A DNA stretch of 6,425 nucleotides from Alphaproteobacteria bacterium (GTDB taxonomy: Bacteria; Pseudomonadota; Alphaproteobacteria; Sneathiellales; Sneathiellaceae). Positions 6,180-6,425 of this stretch are shown piece after piece (position 1 is the first letter of the stretch; every line of letters starts with the position of its first letter). Under the pieces are notes generated by a model. That model was not told the DNA's origin and ran no database searches. It saw nothing but the letters and a program-made list of their open reading frames with translations. The stretch covers positions 1-6,425 of the forward strand of contig SBHH01000098.1 of assembly GCA_006226265.1 (NCBI GenBank), in the 5' to 3' direction. Made by a program: the position numbers and the translations under genes.

Positions 6180-6400
6180 CCGATCATGTCGGCGCTGGCG
6201 CCTGGGGCCGGGAATTCACCCTCGCCTCGTTCGAGCTTTCCGTCCGTGCCGAGATCATGGAAAAAGGCGGGCCAGACTTGCTGGACGGCTTCATGGCCGA
6301 GCTTCGCCATATCCATTTGGGCGCGCCGAAGCCTACCCGCTCAGTCATCCGGGAAATGACCGACGCTTATCTCGCCGCCGTCAATGCGGCGAAAGCTTAA
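6180..6400 (+). pseudogene. 3' tail of an unrecognised gene, 5' part missing
   Basis: The plus-strand frame ending at TAA 6398-6400 is open back to a TAG at 6023-6025 but contains no plausible start upstream. The only ATGs are internal (e.g. 6257). From about 6180 the translation is strongly protein-like, with high GC3 codon use like the neighbouring genes. It contains GAGAWGREFTLASFELSV, RAEIMEKGGPDLLDGFMAEL and RHIHLGAPKPTRSVIREMTD, and ends AYLAAVNAAKA. Upstream of about 6180 the same frame is antisense to the RibD-like remnant and is probably not original coding. I read it as the C-terminal ~73 residues of a protein truncated at its 5' end by the event that left the neighbouring remnant. 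I do not recognise the family; the helical, charged ending suggests a soluble protein. An alternative is a short gene starting at 6257 (47 residues), which is less likely because the coding character begins earlier. Confidence 0.5.
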
Positions 6401-6425
6401 GGGATCTGGTCCACCGGGAAGCGGA

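Noticed and set aside
6002..6316. 104-codon minus-strand frame as an intact small gene
   Set aside because: Only its C-terminal ~55 residues resemble a known family. The first ~46 are antisense to a better plus-strand coding frame, and the protein ends abruptly after the WWGDNPP motif, so it is treated as a remnant rather than a gene.

Overview
The window is about 60% GC with dense, high-GC3 genes, short or overlapping gene junctions and few intergenic bases. This fits a free-living proteobacterium, most likely an alphaproteobacterium; that assignment is an inference from composition and gene types, since no rRNA or marker gene is present. I see no tRNA, rRNA, CRISPR array, insertion sequence or phage gene.

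Left part, plus strand (1-3817): the end of a translationally coupled operon. It opens inside the C-terminal part of an SMP-30/strictosidine-synthase-like beta-propeller protein. This is followed by a complete double-domain sugar-type (RbsA/MglA-like) ABC ATPase and a complete AMP-binding acyl-CoA synthetase. Successive genes overlap at their stop and start codons (ATGA at 429-432, TGATG at 1923-1927), and the operon ends in a hairpin that contains the last stop codon. Together they suggest import of a small organic molecule, possible hydrolysis of a lactone or ester by the propeller protein, and CoA activation of the resulting carboxylate. The substrate cannot be read from the sequence. The permease and binding-protein genes would be expected to the left of the window.

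Middle part, minus strand (3833-5842): a C-factor/CsgA-like short-chain dehydrogenase, convergent with the operon at a distance of 15 bp. Upstream of it on the same strand lies an ArsB/SLC13-type (ion transporter superfamily) membrane permease. An 81-bp gap with a small dyad and a weak candidate promoter separates the two.

Right part (5843-6425): no intact gene. A decayed fragment of a RibD-C-type dihydrofolate-reductase-like protein lies on the minus strand (about 5997-6178). It abuts, and partly overlaps in antisense, a strongly coding-like 3' gene tail on the plus strand (about 6180-6400) that has no visible start. This looks like a scar where two truncated genes were joined, and it is the least ordinary part of the window. 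No convincing new multi-gene system is visible; the operon combination and the scar are the points worth following up.
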